Shown in pieces: positions 33,369-43,008 of a stretch of DNA of 64,000 nt; position 1 is the stretch's first letter, and every line of letters starts with the position of its first letter. This DNA comes from RGIG4079 sp045596365 (GTDB lineage Bacteria > Bacteroidota > Bacteroidia > Bacteroidales > Muribaculaceae). The notes under the pieces were generated by a model. That model had not been told where the DNA came from. It was given only the letters and a program-made list of their open reading frames with translations, and made no database searches. The translations under genes and the position numbers were made by a program. The DNA is taken from assembly GCA_045596365.1 (NCBI GenBank), contig JAZOCE010000003.1:1-64000 (forward strand). Reading direction: 5' to 3'.

Positions 33369-34436
33369 ATGGATATAGACGAATTATATTATCAAGCCGT
33401 AGATTTACTCAAAGAGTTAATAGCAACTCCATCTATCAGTCGCGAGGAAAACAATGCTGCTGACATCATCGAACGTTTCTTCAGCAACAATGGAGCTACA
33501 CCTCATCGCCATGGCAATAATGTGTGGTGTATCGCTAATGATTTTGACGAGAGCCGCCCTACGCTTTTGCTGAATTCTCACATCGATACTGTCAAACCGG
33601 CATCGGGGTGGACATGCGATCCATTCTCTCCCAACGTTGATGAAAATGGCAAACTATATGGGCTTGGTAGCAACGATGCCGGAGCATCACTTGTTTCCTT
33701 GATTGCCACATTCCTATATCTAAACAATCGCAAACGCAATTACAATCTCATAATGTTGGCATCTTGTGAAGAGGAGGTCAGCGGGAAAAATGGCATCGAG
33801 TCGGCATTACCATTACTACCCCCCATTTCTGTTGCCATCGTTGGAGAGCCAACAAATATGCAACCTGCCATTGCCGAAAAAGGGCTCATGGTGCTTGATG
33901 GTATCATCACCGGAGTATCGGGACACGCTGCTCGCAACGAAGGGGTTAACGCAATATATAACGCGCTACCCATTATTGAAACATTGCGCACATTGCAATT
34001 CCCTAAAGCGTCTCCCTCTCTCGGTCCGGTAAAAATCTCTGTAACACAGATCGAGGCAGGGACTCAGCACAATGTTGTTCCTGATTGTTGCAAAATCGTG
34101 GTTGATGTGCGCACCACCGATGCATATAGCAACATCGAAACACTTGAACTAATACGCCAAGCCGTTCCCAACTGCGAACTCACTCCTCGCTCTACTCGTC
34201 TAAATCCATCGGCAATATCTATAGAGCACCCCTTAATTAAGCGATTGAAACTTATGGGAGCAGAACCATTTGGCTCCCCCACATTGAGCGACCAAGCATT
34301 GATGTCGTGGCAATCGGTAAAACTCGGTCCGGGACAATCATCTCGCTCGCACACAGCCAACGAATTTATCTACCTCGATGAAATAAGAAATGCCATCGAG
34401 ACCTATATTAAACTCCTCGACGGCATCAATTTATAA
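33369..34436 (+). CDS. M20 family deacylase (ArgE/DapE-like)
   Basis: The 355-residue zinc aminoacylase of the ArgE/DapE group has the metal and catalytic segments LLLNSHIDTVKPA (His and Asp), GLGSNDAGASL (bridging Asp), LASCEEEVSGKNG (catalytic Glu pair) and VGEPTNM. The dimerisation lid is at about residues 165-275. Given argB nearby, it probably removes the acyl group from N-acyl-ornithine or N-acyl-citrulline in arginine synthesis. A DapE role is less likely but cannot be excluded. It is divergent from prfB-argB across 111 bp. A -7 box lies only 3 nt before its ATG. Confidence 0.87.
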   Translation: MDIDELYYQAVDLLKELIATPSISREENNAADIIERFFSNNGATPHRHGNNVWCIANDFDESRPTLLLNSHIDTVKPASGWTCDPFSPNVDENGKLYGLGSNDAGASLVSLIATFLYLNNRKRNYNLIMLASCEEEVSGKNGIESALPLLPPISVAIVGEPTNMQPAIAEKGLMVLDGIITGVSGHAARNEGVNAIYNALPIIETLRTLQFPKASPSLGPVKISVTQIEAGTQHNVVPDCCKIVVDVRTTDAYSNIETLELIRQAVPNCELTPRSTRLNPSAISIEHPLIKRLKLMGAEPFGSPTLSDQALMSWQSVKLGPGQSSRSHTANEFIYLDEIRNAIETYIKLLDGINL

Positions 34437-34441
34437 TTCAT

Positions 34442-35881
34442 TTAGTACAATGCACCTCCTCCTAATGCTTTATACAACGTTATGCGTTGCGTATAATAGC
34501 TGATAAGTGCATCAGATAAGTCCAAACGAGTCTGCAACAATTGACCTTGTGCAGCAAGCACATCAATATAGTCAGTTCTTCCAGTTCGGTTAAGTTGACG
34601 GCTATATGTATAAGCTTTAAACAATGAGTCATATCTCTTGGACAAAGACACAAATATCTCTCTATCGGTTTTATATCCCATCAATGCATTAGACACTTCA
34701 ACACATGCCGATAACACAGTCTGCTGAAATTCAGCTACCTTCTGATTACTTGACAGTTCCCGCACCCGCTTCTCTCTTGTCAATTCCCCTTTTCTAAAAA
34801 CAGGTTGTGTCAATCCTGCAAACAAATTATATATTATAGACGTTGAAAAATCGTTCCACGAGCCATTAAGATTTTCTTCTGTCGCGATATTAGCTCTCAA
34901 GGTCAATTTTGGATACAAAGAAGCTTTTGCGACATCCTTCATTGAGTATTCCTCAATAATAGCATATTCTGCTGCCATTACATCGGGGCGAAAACGGATT
35001 AAATCCGACGGAACTCCGATAGATATTGTATCACTCCATTCTTCACCAAACATTATTGTATCAAGTGATGAACGCTCAATTTCTCCCTCACTTCGACTAA
35101 GCAATAAATTTATGGCATTTTCCGTAACAAAAATTTCTTTCTCTATTTTTGGTCTGATAGATTTTGCCTTATACAACTCAGCCTTCGCTTGCTCAATAGC
35201 AATTGTTCCTCTACTTACTGTTCTTGATAAAAAAACCGCGTTTTCATCATTATTTGAATGGGATTTATATCTATACTCCAAATCTGCCAAATATATTTCA
35301 TCAACCTCAATCATTTCATCTATTGCCTTTAACTTGGCATCTAATCCCACCAGCTTATAATACAATGATGCAACATTCGCGATCAAAGAGACTTTAACAC
35401 CTTGCATTATTGACTGTTCTTTCATCAAGGCTGCATATTTTGCTTTTTTCATGCCACGCAATTTCCCCCATAAATCAATCTCCCAATCAGTTACAGCCAA
35501 TCCCACTCCATGAGTATTATAAGGATAATCCACTCTGCTTATTTTTGCTTGATCTTGATACAAATTGAGGTTTATATTTGGGAAAAAGTCACCTTTACTT
35601 CGTTTTACATATTCATTTGCCTTCTCTACCTGTAAAATTGTATTATGTAACAAATTGTTTCTCATCAATGCCGAATCTATCAAATTGCGCAAATTATTAT
35701 CAGAATAATAATCTTGCCACAATGTATTAGCAACGACAGAATCCTCATTAATTACATGTAAACTATCAGGCTTTCTATATTCAGTTATTTTTATTTCTGA
35801 AATAGTTTTATCATAAGAATTAAACGAGCATCCAACTGACAACAATGTCAATATCATAAATGCGCAAAATATCCCTTTCAT
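34442..35881 (-). CDS. TolC-like outer-membrane efflux lipoprotein (OMF)
   Basis: The 479-residue protein begins with a lipoprotein signal (MKGIFCAFMILTLLSVGC, acylated at Cys18). Two outer-membrane efflux repeats of long alternating coiled coils follow, as in OprM/NodT proteins (LWQDYYSDNNLRNLIDSALM, PDVMAAEYAIIEEYS, YIDVLAAQGQLLQTRLDL). It should form the trimeric outer-membrane exit duct of an RND or ABC efflux pump. The pump and periplasmic adaptor are not next to it. It ends 5 nt from the convergent deacylase. Confidence 0.9.
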   Translation of the reverse strand: MKGIFCAFMILTLLSVGCSFNSYDKTISEIKITEYRKPDSLHVINEDSVVANTLWQDYYSDNNLRNLIDSALMRNNLLHNTILQVEKANEYVKRSKGDFFPNINLNLYQDQAKISRVDYPYNTHGVGLAVTDWEIDLWGKLRGMKKAKYAALMKEQSIMQGVKVSLIANVASLYYKLVGLDAKLKAIDEMIEVDEIYLADLEYRYKSHSNNDENAVFLSRTVSRGTIAIEQAKAELYKAKSIRPKIEKEIFVTENAINLLLSRSEGEIERSSLDTIMFGEEWSDTISIGVPSDLIRFRPDVMAAEYAIIEEYSMKDVAKASLYPKLTLRANIATEENLNGSWNDFSTSIIYNLFAGLTQPVFRKGELTREKRVRELSSNQKVAEFQQTVLSACVEVSNALMGYKTDREIFVSLSKRYDSLFKAYTYSRQLNRTGRTDYIDVLAAQGQLLQTRLDLSDALISYYTQRITLYKALGGGALY

Positions 35882-35904
35882 CTATACATTCACAAATAAT
35901 GCCC

Positions 35905-35913
35905 GCAAAATTA
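35905..35913 (-). promoter_or_regulatory. -7 element of the OMF gene
   Basis: TAATTTTGC on the minus strand, 23 nt before the start codon at 35881. A -33 TTTG at the right distance was not seen. Confidence 0.45.
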
Positions 35914-36037
35914 GCAAATTCATAGAATTAAAGACTCTCCTCTAATTATTTATTCCACTTTTTTAACAGTCCAAATAGGCTATTTTTTGCTGCCGATGAA
36001 TTTATGCCCACAACGAAGAAAATTTCAAATAAATCAA

Positions 36038-36334
36038 CTAAATAAAAAGTATTTGAGCCCATAATGGAATATCTTCTAAATATCTTTTTTCATGATTTCC
36101 ATTTGTTAAACGAAATAATAACGTTGCTTCTTCTCCGTCGATAGAATTATCATAAACATACAATCTGTCAACAATCGAAGAAACTGATTTACAATTTTCA
36201 ATTGATTTATAATATCTTGAAACAATCTTAGCGATAGGCACATCATATCCCCCTTTCATAACTCTATCTGCTATTCGTGAAGCATTAATTTTAGGGCTCT
36301 CTGTTGATATAAAAAAAATAAATTTATTCTTTTT
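36038..36334 (-). pseudogene. C-terminal remnant of a zeta-toxin-like ATPase
   Basis: About 100 residues from KNKFIFFISTESPKINASRI to the stop match the C-terminal third of zeta-toxin-like P-loop kinases/ATPases: the strand, then RIADRVMKGGYDVP, IVSRYYKSI and VDRLYVYDNS. The P-loop N-terminal part is missing. The open frame runs into the last codons of the outer-membrane receptor gene, so the remnant is cut off there and has no start of its own. It is most likely a decayed gene left by a deletion. The family assignment rests on motif pattern only. Confidence 0.6.
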
Positions 36335-38753
36335 TGCGACCGATGAGGTCATCGTTTTCAATAGATTTAGCAGTCTTCTTAACTTGTGCATTCAACGAGC
36401 CAAATCGATAGGAAACAGTCAATCCGGCTGTGCGATAATTATACATTTTATTCTTAGTCAACCCTACATAATCGCCATTAACTGTGTGATACTGATACTC
36501 CCCACTACTATTGAATGGGTTGTTTATCATCAATGCCACTGACAAGCGATCTTCTTTTAGGAATGTGCGACGCAACGATATAGAATGTTGCAATGCCCCT
36601 TTAGTGATTTCCCCATAACTATAAGCATCAGATACATTGCCACTCATTCCATATAGCGAAAGAGTGAGTTTCAGTTTCCACGGGAGTTGCTGTGAAATTT
36701 GGCTATAACCTTGCAATGTCCACCGCGACAAATTTGCGCCAATAGCATTATTGTCATATCTATTATGTGAAACATTCACATTCATCATAAATGATGTTTT
36801 AGGAGCAATAGTCCATTGCATATATGCGCTAAAATTTAGACTACGACGGTCGCCGATATTACCATATGTTGAATATATGTGATCTTCCTCAACATATTGA
36901 TATGTCGTGATTACATTATCAGAGAACTCATATCCTGCCGATATATTAAAATTCAACTTTGGCTTAATAAACATATAGGAAAATTTTACAGAATTGTGTC
37001 GCGTGCTTGACAAATCGGGATTTCCTTGTGATGTAGAAAAAGGATATTCCTCAACAGCCGGATTTAAATAACTGATTCCCGGACGATTGATGCGAGTTGC
37101 ATAATTCAATGTAAAGCTGTTTATATCATTTGGTTTCCACGAAAGAGAAGCCGATGGCACCCAATCATTCAAGTTGCTACTGAAATCAGGATTACTGCCA
37201 TCTTTATAGTCAGCCTTTAAATGCGAATATTCATAACGCATACCTGCACGCGCACCCCATTTCCCTATATTTAGACGGTAGTCGGCATATAAAGCAGCAA
37301 CATTAGTAATATGTGAAAAATCAGAATGTAACGAACTCACTCCTACATATTCTTGATTTGTCTTGCTGTTGTTATCACGCAATATATATTTTGCACCAAC
37401 GTCAATAGTATTATTCTTATTCAATGGACGAGTCCAATCGGCTTGAAATGTATGCTCAATAAAATTCAAATCAAAATCAGATATATTTTCCGAATAATTC
37501 ATTGGCGCATTCACCATATCATAATAACTTTGGTATTGTTCACGTGCTTGATTTGTCGTTGATAGCATATATGACAATGTTATAGCCTCCCCTTTGCGTC
37601 GAGTCAAACGCTGATAATTCAAATTACCATTAAAATCAAAATACCTATATGAAGGATAATTATATCTACTCGAATAGGAAGATATCATATCTCCATTAGC
37701 GTCTGACATGAGTGTCGTCTGTTCGCCCTTGGCATTCACATCATAATAATATCCACCAAACTCAGCGGTAAACAAATTAAGTGAATCAAGTTCATAGCTC
37801 GCTTCGGTTGAAACCCACATCAAATCACCGGGATTATTACCTTTACTCATTGTGTTTAGTTCTGACCCCGATTCTTTATATTTATATGTCGTTTCTGAAG
37901 AATGTCGTGTTTCCTTTGAACTCATGTGATTATAAGCTGCATTTATCGAAAATGTTACTTTATCAATTTGAGATGATAACCACATATTTGGTTTCGGAAC
38001 CGGATTTGTAGTCGTTGAATACATACCTACATTTCCCATTACACCCTTTATTACTGTATCATCATTGGTTATGATATTGATAATCGCACCAACGCCCTCT
38101 GCATCATATTTAGCTCCCGGCTCAGTAATAACCTCAATGCGTTTTATCATTGATGCAGGGATTGACGACAACACCTCTTTGGGATTATTTGTAAACGTGT
38201 TATTGGGGCGACCATTTTTATAGATTTTGAAGTTCGAAGAGCCTCGCACTGTTATTTTATTCTCGCCATCAACATTTACCATCGGAACCTTGCGCAACAT
38301 CTCGATCACAGTCGATGTTTTGGAGTCTTCATCGGCTTGAACATCATAGCCTATGCGATCAATCTCACGACTCACAAGCGGACGCTGAGCCACAACCTCC
38401 ACCTCTGAGAGGGTTGTAGATGTTTCATGAGTCCTCAATGTGCCTAAATCAACAATAGGGGAAGATGTTGATACAGCAAACGGAATATCAATATTTTGTT
38501 TCCCCACCGAATGAATATTCAGCCTATATTTTCCCGCCGATTTTATTGTTTGTTGAAATTGTCCATCTATATCTGTTACGCCCACGATTACAGGTTTAAC
38601 TGTATCAGTATCAATATATATTCGCAATGTTGCATAGGTTTCTCCCACTCCGAGAGAATCCACAACAATTCCTTTAACCTTATAGCCATCTGCAAATACA
38701 ACAACAGAAACAAGAGAAAAAAATAGAGAAAGTACGGTTTTAATGATATTCAT
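36324..38753 (-). CDS. Outer-membrane beta-barrel receptor (TonB-dependent-receptor-like)
   Basis: Starting at the ATG at 38753, the protein has about 809 residues and a signal peptide (MNIIKTVLSLFFSLVSVVVF, cut near ADG). An upstream ATG at 38792 would bury this signal and is rejected. A carboxypeptidase-regulatory-like domain (about 25-105, VKGIVVDSLGVGETYATLRI) is followed by a plug-like region (VPMVNVDGENKITVRGSSNF, IEVITEPGAKYDAEG). A large C-terminal barrel of the OMP_b-brl_3 type completes it. Members sit in the outer membrane; ligand unknown. No SusD partner is adjacent, so this is not a typical polysaccharide utilisation locus. Confidence 0.88.
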   Translation of the reverse strand: MNIIKTVLSLFFSLVSVVVFADGYKVKGIVVDSLGVGETYATLRIYIDTDTVKPVIVGVTDIDGQFQQTIKSAGKYRLNIHSVGKQNIDIPFAVSTSSPIVDLGTLRTHETSTTLSEVEVVAQRPLVSREIDRIGYDVQADEDSKTSTVIEMLRKVPMVNVDGENKITVRGSSNFKIYKNGRPNNTFTNNPKEVLSSIPASMIKRIEVITEPGAKYDAEGVGAIINIITNDDTVIKGVMGNVGMYSTTTNPVPKPNMWLSSQIDKVTFSINAAYNHMSSKETRHSSETTYKYKESGSELNTMSKGNNPGDLMWVSTEASYELDSLNLFTAEFGGYYYDVNAKGEQTTLMSDANGDMISSYSSRYNYPSYRYFDFNGNLNYQRLTRRKGEAITLSYMLSTTNQAREQYQSYYDMVNAPMNYSENISDFDLNFIEHTFQADWTRPLNKNNTIDVGAKYILRDNNSKTNQEYVGVSSLHSDFSHITNVAALYADYRLNIGKWGARAGMRYEYSHLKADYKDGSNPDFSSNLNDWVPSASLSWKPNDINSFTLNYATRINRPGISYLNPAVEEYPFSTSQGNPDLSSTRHNSVKFSYMFIKPKLNFNISAGYEFSDNVITTYQYVEEDHIYSTYGNIGDRRSLNFSAYMQWTIAPKTSFMMNVNVSHNRYDNNAIGANLSRWTLQGYSQISQQLPWKLKLTLSLYGMSGNVSDAYSYGEITKGALQHSISLRRTFLKEDRLSVALMINNPFNSSGEYQYHTVNGDYVGLTKNKMYNYRTAGLTVSYRFGSLNAQVKKTAKSIENDDLIGRKKE

Positions 38754-38852
38754 CGTCTTACAATATTTAAGTTTATATCCATTAGACGACATCTATCATC
38801 TATTCGTTACAAACATCGGCAAAATTAACATAATCTTAACATTTAGCCATCC

Positions 38853-40445
38853 TTAAGGATTGAGTAACAAATCGTATTCATGCAACGAATTTATCAATCT
38901 CAATGCCTCGCGATAAACAGGGTTGGTTTCATTAACAACACGATAGTAGCTACCATCTTCATACAAATCGCGCGCCAAAAGTCCCTTTAATATAGTGCGT
39001 AAGTATTCACAACTCACATCATATCCTTTTTCGTCAAATTTCACACCATCTTTCTCACCTCGAGCAATCAAGCCTTGCATCATTTCATCTGTTACATTAA
39101 ATCCATTGATGAAATCTGTTTCTGTCTTAAATTTATTCAATAGTTCTTTACGATTTTCATCAACATAATCAAGACAATATTGATTTAGCGCTCCCTTTGC
39201 CACAAGATCTCGATAGTAATCGCTGTAAAACGCTGTATCTATAGCGACAAAACAGTCAGGCATAATACCTCCTCCGCCATAGACTATACGTCTATTCTTT
39301 AGGGTTGTATATTTCAGTGAATCAGCAAAATGCACACTATCGGCACTCATAAACTCGCCAGAGTCATATCGACGCATCAAATCTTTCTGATAATCATCGC
39401 TCTCCCCCTCTTCGTAGGGTTTCTGGATACAACGACCTGACGGAGTGTGATATCGAGAAACAGTCAACCTTATCATTGAGCCATCGGGGAAAGGGAATGG
39501 ACGTTGAACAAGTCCCTTGCCAAATGTGCGACGACCAACAACAACACCTCGGTCATTATCTTGTATCGCGCCTGCCAAAATCTCACTTGCCGATGCCGAA
39601 TATTGATTTACCATTACCACAATTCGGCCATCATTATATTTTCCGTTTTTCTCAGCATAGAAATAATATGGATTAGTGCGAGGTCCATCGGTATATACTA
39701 TCAAATCGCCACGATTGAGAAAATTTTCGCATAATTCGACCGCTGAATTCATATATCCGCCACCATTGCTTTCTACGTCAATAATAAGGTTTTTCATTCC
39801 CTGCTTCTTCAAGCGGTCTAATGCCTCTACAACCTCTTTATTCGTATCTTGAGCAAATCGTGAAATGCGTATATAACCTGTTTTATCATCAGCCATATAT
39901 GCAGCATCTACGCTATAAATGGGGATATTATCTCTCGTGATGCGGAATGAGAGTAATTCAGGAACACCACGACGCTTTACCTTCACATCGATAATCGTAC
40001 CCTTTTCTCCGCGAAGGATTTTCATTATATCGGTGTTTTTCTTTTTCACTCCGGCAATAACACTATCACCGGCCTCGATTATGCGGTCGCCTGCTAAAAT
40101 CCCAACTCGTTCCGATGGACCTCCGGCAATAGTCTGCACAACATACAAAGTATCTTCATGCATATTGAATTGGATACCTATACCGCTAAAATTCCCTTGC
40201 AAGGGCTCAGTCAACTCACGAGTTTCCTCAGGATTAGAATATGTTGAATGAGGATCCAACGTTTTAAGCATTGCGATGATAGCCTCATCAACAATTTTAT
40301 TGGTATCTACTTTATCGACATAAAAATTTTCAATTATACCTTCGGCATATCTTAATTTACGATCAGGTGTAAACGTCATAGCTTGTGCTATAGCCGATAC
40401 TCCTATCATTGCGATTGCTATCGCAAAAAACAATCTTTTAATCAT
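38853..40445 (-). CDS. S41 family carboxy-terminal processing protease (Ctp-like)
   Basis: The 530-residue exported protease has an N-terminal signal (about 1-20, ending AIAQA), a PDZ domain (about 90-165, GIGIQFNMHEDTLYVVQTI, GILAGDRIIEAGD) and the S41 catalytic domain. The serine-lysine dyad is visible in NQYSASASEILAGAIQDNDR and GRRTFGKGLVQ. Such enzymes trim or degrade periplasmic and envelope proteins. It is the third gene of the parE-coaD-ctp unit, 20 nt after coaD. This order recurs in Bacteroidales as far as I know. Confidence 0.93.
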   Translation of the reverse strand: MIKRLFFAIAIAMIGVSAIAQAMTFTPDRKLRYAEGIIENFYVDKVDTNKIVDEAIIAMLKTLDPHSTYSNPEETRELTEPLQGNFSGIGIQFNMHEDTLYVVQTIAGGPSERVGILAGDRIIEAGDSVIAGVKKKNTDIMKILRGEKGTIIDVKVKRRGVPELLSFRITRDNIPIYSVDAAYMADDKTGYIRISRFAQDTNKEVVEALDRLKKQGMKNLIIDVESNGGGYMNSAVELCENFLNRGDLIVYTDGPRTNPYYFYAEKNGKYNDGRIVVMVNQYSASASEILAGAIQDNDRGVVVGRRTFGKGLVQRPFPFPDGSMIRLTVSRYHTPSGRCIQKPYEEGESDDYQKDLMRRYDSGEFMSADSVHFADSLKYTTLKNRRIVYGGGGIMPDCFVAIDTAFYSDYYRDLVAKGALNQYCLDYVDENRKELLNKFKTETDFINGFNVTDEMMQGLIARGEKDGVKFDEKGYDVSCEYLRTILKGLLARDLYEDGSYYRVVNETNPVYREALRLINSLHEYDLLLNP

Positions 40446-40465
40446 AATACTTGATTATTCTAACA

Positions 40466-40915
40466 TCATTTTTCATCCGGAACATATTGGCTCACATCAT
40501 AACCATGTCGTTCCAAATCTCGCACCATCGTAGAACTGATATAGGACAATTCTGGAAGTGTGTATAATAAAACAGTCTCTATGCCCGAAATGTTTCTATT
40601 GGCATAAGCTAGATTACGTTCATATTCATAGTCGGCAACCGTACGCACTCCACGCAATATAAAATTTGCACCTTCTTTACGGGCGGCATCAACGGTCAAG
40701 CAATCATAAGCAATTATCCTCACGCGAGGCTCATCTTTCATCACTCGACGAATGTGTTCAACGCGCTCGGCTGTTGGCTTATAGCATTTTTTTGAGTCAT
40801 TAACTCCCACAGCTATTACAATCTCATCAAACAGAGCAAGTCCACGTTCAACGATTGACAAATGACCTGTGGTAAAAGGATCAAACGTGCCGGGGTATAG
40901 TGCTACACGCTTCAT
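40466..40915 (-). CDS. coaD: Phosphopantetheine adenylyltransferase
   Basis: Transfers AMP to 4'-phosphopantetheine, the fourth step of coenzyme A synthesis. The start is taken at 40915 (MKRVALYPGTFDPFTTGHLS), giving 149 residues. An ATG 7 codons earlier lies inside parE and has no homology support. The nucleotidyltransferase motif TGHL and the C-terminal ISSTMVRDL are intact. The gene starts one base after the parE stop, so translation is probably coupled. Confidence 0.95.
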   Translation of the reverse strand: MKRVALYPGTFDPFTTGHLSIVERGLALFDEIVIAVGVNDSKKCYKPTAERVEHIRRVMKDEPRVRIIAYDCLTVDAARKEGANFILRGVRTVADYEYERNLAYANRNISGIETVLLYTLPELSYISSTMVRDLERHGYDVSQYVPDEK

Positions 40916-40916
40916 T

Positions 40917-42848
40917 TTATACGAGTTCTGTGTCATCTTCTACAACAAGATTATCAATAATAAAATTCTGCCTTTCTGATGTATTCTTACCCATATAGAA
41001 TTCCAACAATTCAGAGACAGCATCCTCTTTACGCAATGTTACGCGATCGATGCGCATATCAGGGCCTATAAAATCGCGGAACTCCTCAGGCGAAATTTCC
41101 CCAAGTCCTTTAAATCGAGTGATTTCGGCATTTGCTCCAAGCTTTTCTATAGCGGCGATGCGTTCCTCGTCAGTATAACAATAGTAGGTTTCATCTACAC
41201 CGGCGCCATTTTTACGCATTCCCACTCGTTTGGCTGTTTTTTTGTTTCTCACGCGGAACAACGGTGTCTGCAACACATAGACATGTCCCTTCTTAATCAA
41301 ATCGGGGAAGAATTGCAAGAAGAAGGTAATCATCAACAAGCGAATGTGCATACCATCGACATCGGCATCGGTCGCGATGATTACTTTGTTGTAACGCAAT
41401 CCATCAAGACCATCTTCAATATTTAATGCAGCTTGCAATAGGTTAAATTCATCATTTTCATAAACGACCTTTTGAGTCAAACCATAGGTATTCAATGGCT
41501 TACCACGCAAAGAAAATACAGCCTGCGTTGCCACATTTCTAATCTTGGTAATTGAGCCTGCTGCAGAGTCCCCCTCGGTAATGAATATTGAAGAGGCTTC
41601 TTTCAATTGCTCATCACCTTTAGCATCATTCAAATGAATGCGGCAGTCAAGTAATTTTTTGTTATGAAGATTTACCTTTTTAGCTTTTTCTCGAGCCAAT
41701 TTGGTAACTCCAGCCATTGCCTTGCGTTCCTTCTCACTCTCTTGTACTTTCTTGAGAATAATCTCAGCAACATCAAGTTCCTTATGTAAATAATTATCTA
41801 ACTCTTTTTTAATGAAATCGCCAATGAATTTAGCTATCGTAGGTCCTTCCGGTCCCATATCACGAGAGCCGAGACGAGTCTTTGTTTGTGATTCAAACAC
41901 AGGCTCCTCAACTTTTATCGAGACAGCTGCCACCATACCATTGCGGATATCAGAATATTCAAAATTTCTACCAAAATGATCCTTTATTGTGCGTGATGCT
42001 GCCTCCTTGAATGCTGTCAAGTGAGTACCTCCTTGAGTTGTGTGTTGTCCGTTGACAAACGAATAATACTCTTCTCCATATTGATTAGTGTGAGTAATAA
42101 CAACCTCAATATCATCTCCCTTCAAATGAATAATTGGGTACAACGTATCTCTTGTGAGGTTTTCCTTCAACAAATCGACAAGGCCATTCTTTGAGTAAAA
42201 TCGTTTGCCGTTCAAGTGTATTGCCAATCCGGTATTGAGGAAAGTATAGTTTTTCAATAACGGCACTATAAATTCCTCACGATAGATATAATCGCGAAAA
42301 ATCGATGCGTCGGGAGTAAATTTAACCATTGTCCCATTAGGCTCATTACTTGGCATGACATCGTACTCCTTGACAATCTCGCCACAAGAGAAATGCACTT
42401 TTTTGCATTGTCCGTCACGAACACTTTCAATATAGAACTCCGTTGACAATGCATTTACCGCCTTAATCCCCACACCATTCAAGCCAACAGACTTTTTAAA
42501 AGCCTTTGAGTCATATTTAGCCCCGGTATTCATCTTTGAAGCAACAGCAACTACTTTATCCAATGGAATTCCACGACCATGGTCTCTTACCATGACAGAT
42601 GATTCATTAACCTCCACCATTACCTGCTTACCAAATCCCATCATATATTCATCGATAGCATTATCTAGCACCTCCTTCAGAAGCACATAAATACCATCAT
42701 CACTTGATGTTCCATCACCAAGTTTCCCTATATACATACCCGGACGACGGCGTATGTGTTCTTTCCAATCAAGGGTTACGATATCATCACCGGTATAATT
42801 TGCCGGTATTTGTGCTTCTTCAAACTGTAATTCTTCGTCTGTTGCCAT
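40917..42848 (-). CDS. parE: DNA topoisomerase IV subunit B (ParE/GyrB family)
   Basis: ATPase subunit of a type IIA topoisomerase, 643 residues. It has the GHKL ATPase domain (EVLDNAIDEYMMG, VRDHGRGIPLDKV, GLNGVGIKAVNAL), the transducer domain, and the TOPRIM domain with ITEGDSAAGS and DADVDGMHIRLL. The length and the LDWKEHIRRRPGMYIG start point to ParE rather than GyrB. The partner parC is not adjacent in the window. It heads the parE-coaD-ctp unit from a good promoter. Confidence 0.93.
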   Translation of the reverse strand: MATDEELQFEEAQIPANYTGDDIVTLDWKEHIRRRPGMYIGKLGDGTSSDDGIYVLLKEVLDNAIDEYMMGFGKQVMVEVNESSVMVRDHGRGIPLDKVVAVASKMNTGAKYDSKAFKKSVGLNGVGIKAVNALSTEFYIESVRDGQCKKVHFSCGEIVKEYDVMPSNEPNGTMVKFTPDASIFRDYIYREEFIVPLLKNYTFLNTGLAIHLNGKRFYSKNGLVDLLKENLTRDTLYPIIHLKGDDIEVVITHTNQYGEEYYSFVNGQHTTQGGTHLTAFKEAASRTIKDHFGRNFEYSDIRNGMVAAVSIKVEEPVFESQTKTRLGSRDMGPEGPTIAKFIGDFIKKELDNYLHKELDVAEIILKKVQESEKERKAMAGVTKLAREKAKKVNLHNKKLLDCRIHLNDAKGDEQLKEASSIFITEGDSAAGSITKIRNVATQAVFSLRGKPLNTYGLTQKVVYENDEFNLLQAALNIEDGLDGLRYNKVIIATDADVDGMHIRLLMITFFLQFFPDLIKKGHVYVLQTPLFRVRNKKTAKRVGMRKNGAGVDETYYCYTDEERIAAIEKLGANAEITRFKGLGEISPEEFRDFIGPDMRIDRVTLRKEDAVSELLEFYMGKNTSERQNFIIDNLVVEDDTELV

Positions 42849-42896
42849 AAGTTTTTCGCGGATTTTTCAACTACGCCTTGCGCAATTTATAAACTA

Positions 42897-42927
42897 CAAA
42901 TATAGCATTTTCCCCACAATACTCAAA
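42897..42927 (-). promoter_or_regulatory. Promoter of the parE-coaD-ctp operon
   Basis: On the minus strand TTTG (42924-42927), a 19-nt spacer and TATATTTG (42897-42904) match the consensus, about 50 nt before the parE start. Confidence 0.65.
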
Positions 42928-43008
42928 ATTTCATGACCAAGCAACCGACAATCTTCATTTTAAACAAATCTCACATAATATCAACACAAGTTTCCACGTT
43001 TTAATAAT

